Part shown: in pieces, positions 5,900-7,123 of the stretch | Layout of the letters: each line of letters begins with the position of its first letter | Numbering within the stretch: position 1 is the stretch's first letter | From: an uncultured Moheibacter sp. | Lineage (GTDB): Bacteria; Bacteroidota; Bacteroidia; Flavobacteriales; Weeksellaceae | Length of the DNA: 7,123 nt | Direction of reading: 5' to 3' | Assembly: GCA_937875605.1 (NCBI GenBank) | Contig: CALLXZ010000052.1 | Location: forward strand, 1-7,123 | Position numbers and translations under genes: made by a program | Notes under the pieces: model-generated | What the model was told of the DNA's origin: nothing | Databases searched by the model: none | What the model saw: only the letters and a program-made list of their open reading frames with translations

Positions 5900-7123
5900 T
5901 TAAAATGAAAAATCCATCCCAACGGTTACGCCGAATTTTCGAGCATCCGGAAGTTCACGATAGTTTCCTCTCCAGTTAAAATCTATGCGGAAAGGTCGGA
6001 AATTTCCAAGTCCAATGTTTTCAATTCCAAATCCGTATTCGAAATAAATTTTATCCTTTGGCGCAAGGTAATTTACATCTGAACGGTTCATTTCTATACT
6101 TTCGTTAGAAAGATCGCCCCAAGCGGCACGAATGAATCCTACTTCTCTGACTTTCAATTTTTTAATCAATGGAATCTTATTCAAAATCCATCCGTTAAAA
6201 TGATGATCCAAAATAAAAGTTGCGTAGGAATCCGTTACAAATTCATAATAATCAATCTGTGAAAAGGTTCCGGGAATCTGCCCGTAGCTTTCATTTCCGG
6301 GAATGACACTTAGCAACGAAAGCGGAACGCCCTGAAATATTTTTCCGGCTTCAAAAACGACATTACTGCGACCAAAAGAACCCACTAAAATCGGTTTGCT
6401 GAAATAAAACTGGAGTTTATCATAGTCGAATTGGCTGTTAAACATTCCGCTGAAACCCTTGGTATAACGAAGCATGATAGTAGGTGCCAGCGTAGTATGC
6501 TCATAACGATCAATCCCATAACGGGAAAATTTGGCACCTGGTCTTGCAATCAAAGATAAACTGACGTTGGTATCAATCAGATGTTCTTCTTCCAAACCTT
6601 TCTCGTTTATGTAACCAATGTCAAATAAAGCCGGGTCTGCAGCTCTGGTGGTCTGATAATTTCCATCAAGCCGGATGGTGAAATTTTTCCACGGGTCGAT
6701 GGAAGTGTAAACATTTGTCTTGTTTATATGGCTGAGTTTGTCGTTTGCTCCTTGTCCGATGATAGATGAGGAAGCAAAACTTCTGGTCATAATTCCGTCC
6801 GACGTCGTCAGCTGAACGCCTAATTGCTCGACATCGCGCTTGGTTCCCGCCCCAATTTGAAAACGGTTAAATTTATCAAACATAAAACGTGCTTCTGCTC
6901 CGTATTTGAATTGATGGTCTTTAAATCCATACGCCATATATCCTGCCATACGCCACATGTCGTTTTGCGAGAAATAGGTTCTGGCACCGCCTCTCAAACG
7001 AAGTCCTTCGATTTCGTTATAACCTACTGTCGAATACAAATCGCCGATGTCAATGGCATTCCAAACATTCCAATATCCCGAACCCAAAATCTCTACCGAT
7101 TTTACAATTCGTTTAAAACGAGG
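5900..7123 (-). CDS. DUF5686-family outer-membrane protein, C-terminal part (5' end outside window)
   Basis: The frame is open to the window edge (407 residues visible), so the N-terminal half is missing. The TTG at 7087 is an internal leucine. Bacteroidota DUF5686 proteins usually carry an N-terminal carboxypeptidase-like regulatory (beta-sandwich) domain and a large C-terminal barrel of about 800 residues in all; this is the barrel end. Supporting stretches, numbered from the window edge: Y36-N-E-I-E-G-L-R-L-R-G-G-A-R-T-Y-F-S, then G-Y-M-A-Y-G-F-K-D-H-Q-F-K-Y-G-A-E-A, G-A-G-T-K-R-D-V-E-Q-L-G, and the C-terminal L-P-D-A-R-K-F-G-V-T-V-G-M-D-F-S-F, which ends in Phe as outer-membrane barrels do. 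The family's role is unknown, and TonB-linked or cell-surface functions are only guesses. The stop is 77 bases before the AIM24 gene on the same strand. Confidence 0.88.
   Translation of the reverse strand, partial: PRFKRIVKSVEILGSGYWNVWNAIDIGDLYSTVGYNEIEGLRLRGGARTYFSQNDMWRMAGYMAYGFKDHQFKYGAEARFMFDKFNRFQIGAGTKRDVEQLGVQLTTSDGIMTRSFASSSIIGQGANDKLSHINKTNVYTSIDPWKNFTIRLDGNYQTTRAADPALFDIGYINEKGLEEEHLIDTNVSLSLIARPGAKFSRYGIDRYEHTTLAPTIMLRYTKGFSGMFNSQFDYDKLQFYFSKPILVGSFGRSNVVFEAGKIFQGVPLSLLSVIPGNESYGQIPGTFSQIDYYEFVTDSYATFILDHHFNGWILNKIPLIKKLKVREVGFIRAAWGDLSNESIEMNRSDVNYLAPKDKIYFEYGFGIENIGLGNFRPFRIDFNWRGNYRELPDARKFGVTVGMDFSF

Overview
The window looks like chromosomal DNA from a member of the Bacteroidota, most likely order Flavobacteriales (Flavobacterium/Chryseobacterium-like). 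This is inferred from the AT-rich, A-rich leaders without strong Shine-Dalgarno sequences, TAnnTTTG-type -7 promoter elements, and protein families typical of that group: a DUF5686 outer-membrane protein, a head-GIN (DUF2807) lipoprotein, and a long PagL-like acyloxyacyl hydrolase. Seven genes are visible, two of them cut by the window ends. No RNA genes, mobile elements, CRISPR arrays or stretches over 300 bases without a gene were found.

Layout: (i) 1-1218, plus strand: the 3' part of a TolC-family efflux outer-membrane channel, whose start lies outside the window. (ii) 1242-3859, minus strand: a tight four-gene run, in transcription order PagL-like lipid A deacylase, GIN-domain lipoprotein, VOC/glyoxalase-fold protein, ArsC/Spx-like thioredoxin-fold protein. 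Gaps are 23, 9 and 3 bases, so one transcript is likely. It converges on the tolC-like gene. (iii) 3939-5078, plus strand: a PLP-dependent trans-sulfuration enzyme (cystathionine gamma-synthase/lyase type), divergent from the four-gene run and closed by a strong intrinsic terminator. (iv) 5127-5822, minus strand: an AIM24-family protein converging on that terminator. (v) 5900-7123, minus strand: the C-terminal part of a DUF5686 outer-membrane beta-barrel protein.

Working together: several products act at the envelope (efflux channel, putative lipid A remodelling enzyme, lipoprotein, DUF5686 barrel). The sulfur amino acid enzyme and the small ArsC-like and VOC proteins are cytosolic. Apart from the four-gene run there is no sign of one shared pathway, and I see no convincing new system. 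The points most worth a second look are the PagL-like protein, where the position aligned to the catalytic glutamate appears to be asparagine, and its probable operon with the GIN lipoprotein. Two genes have in-frame TTG extensions upstream of better ATG starts, and the starts given here use the ATGs.
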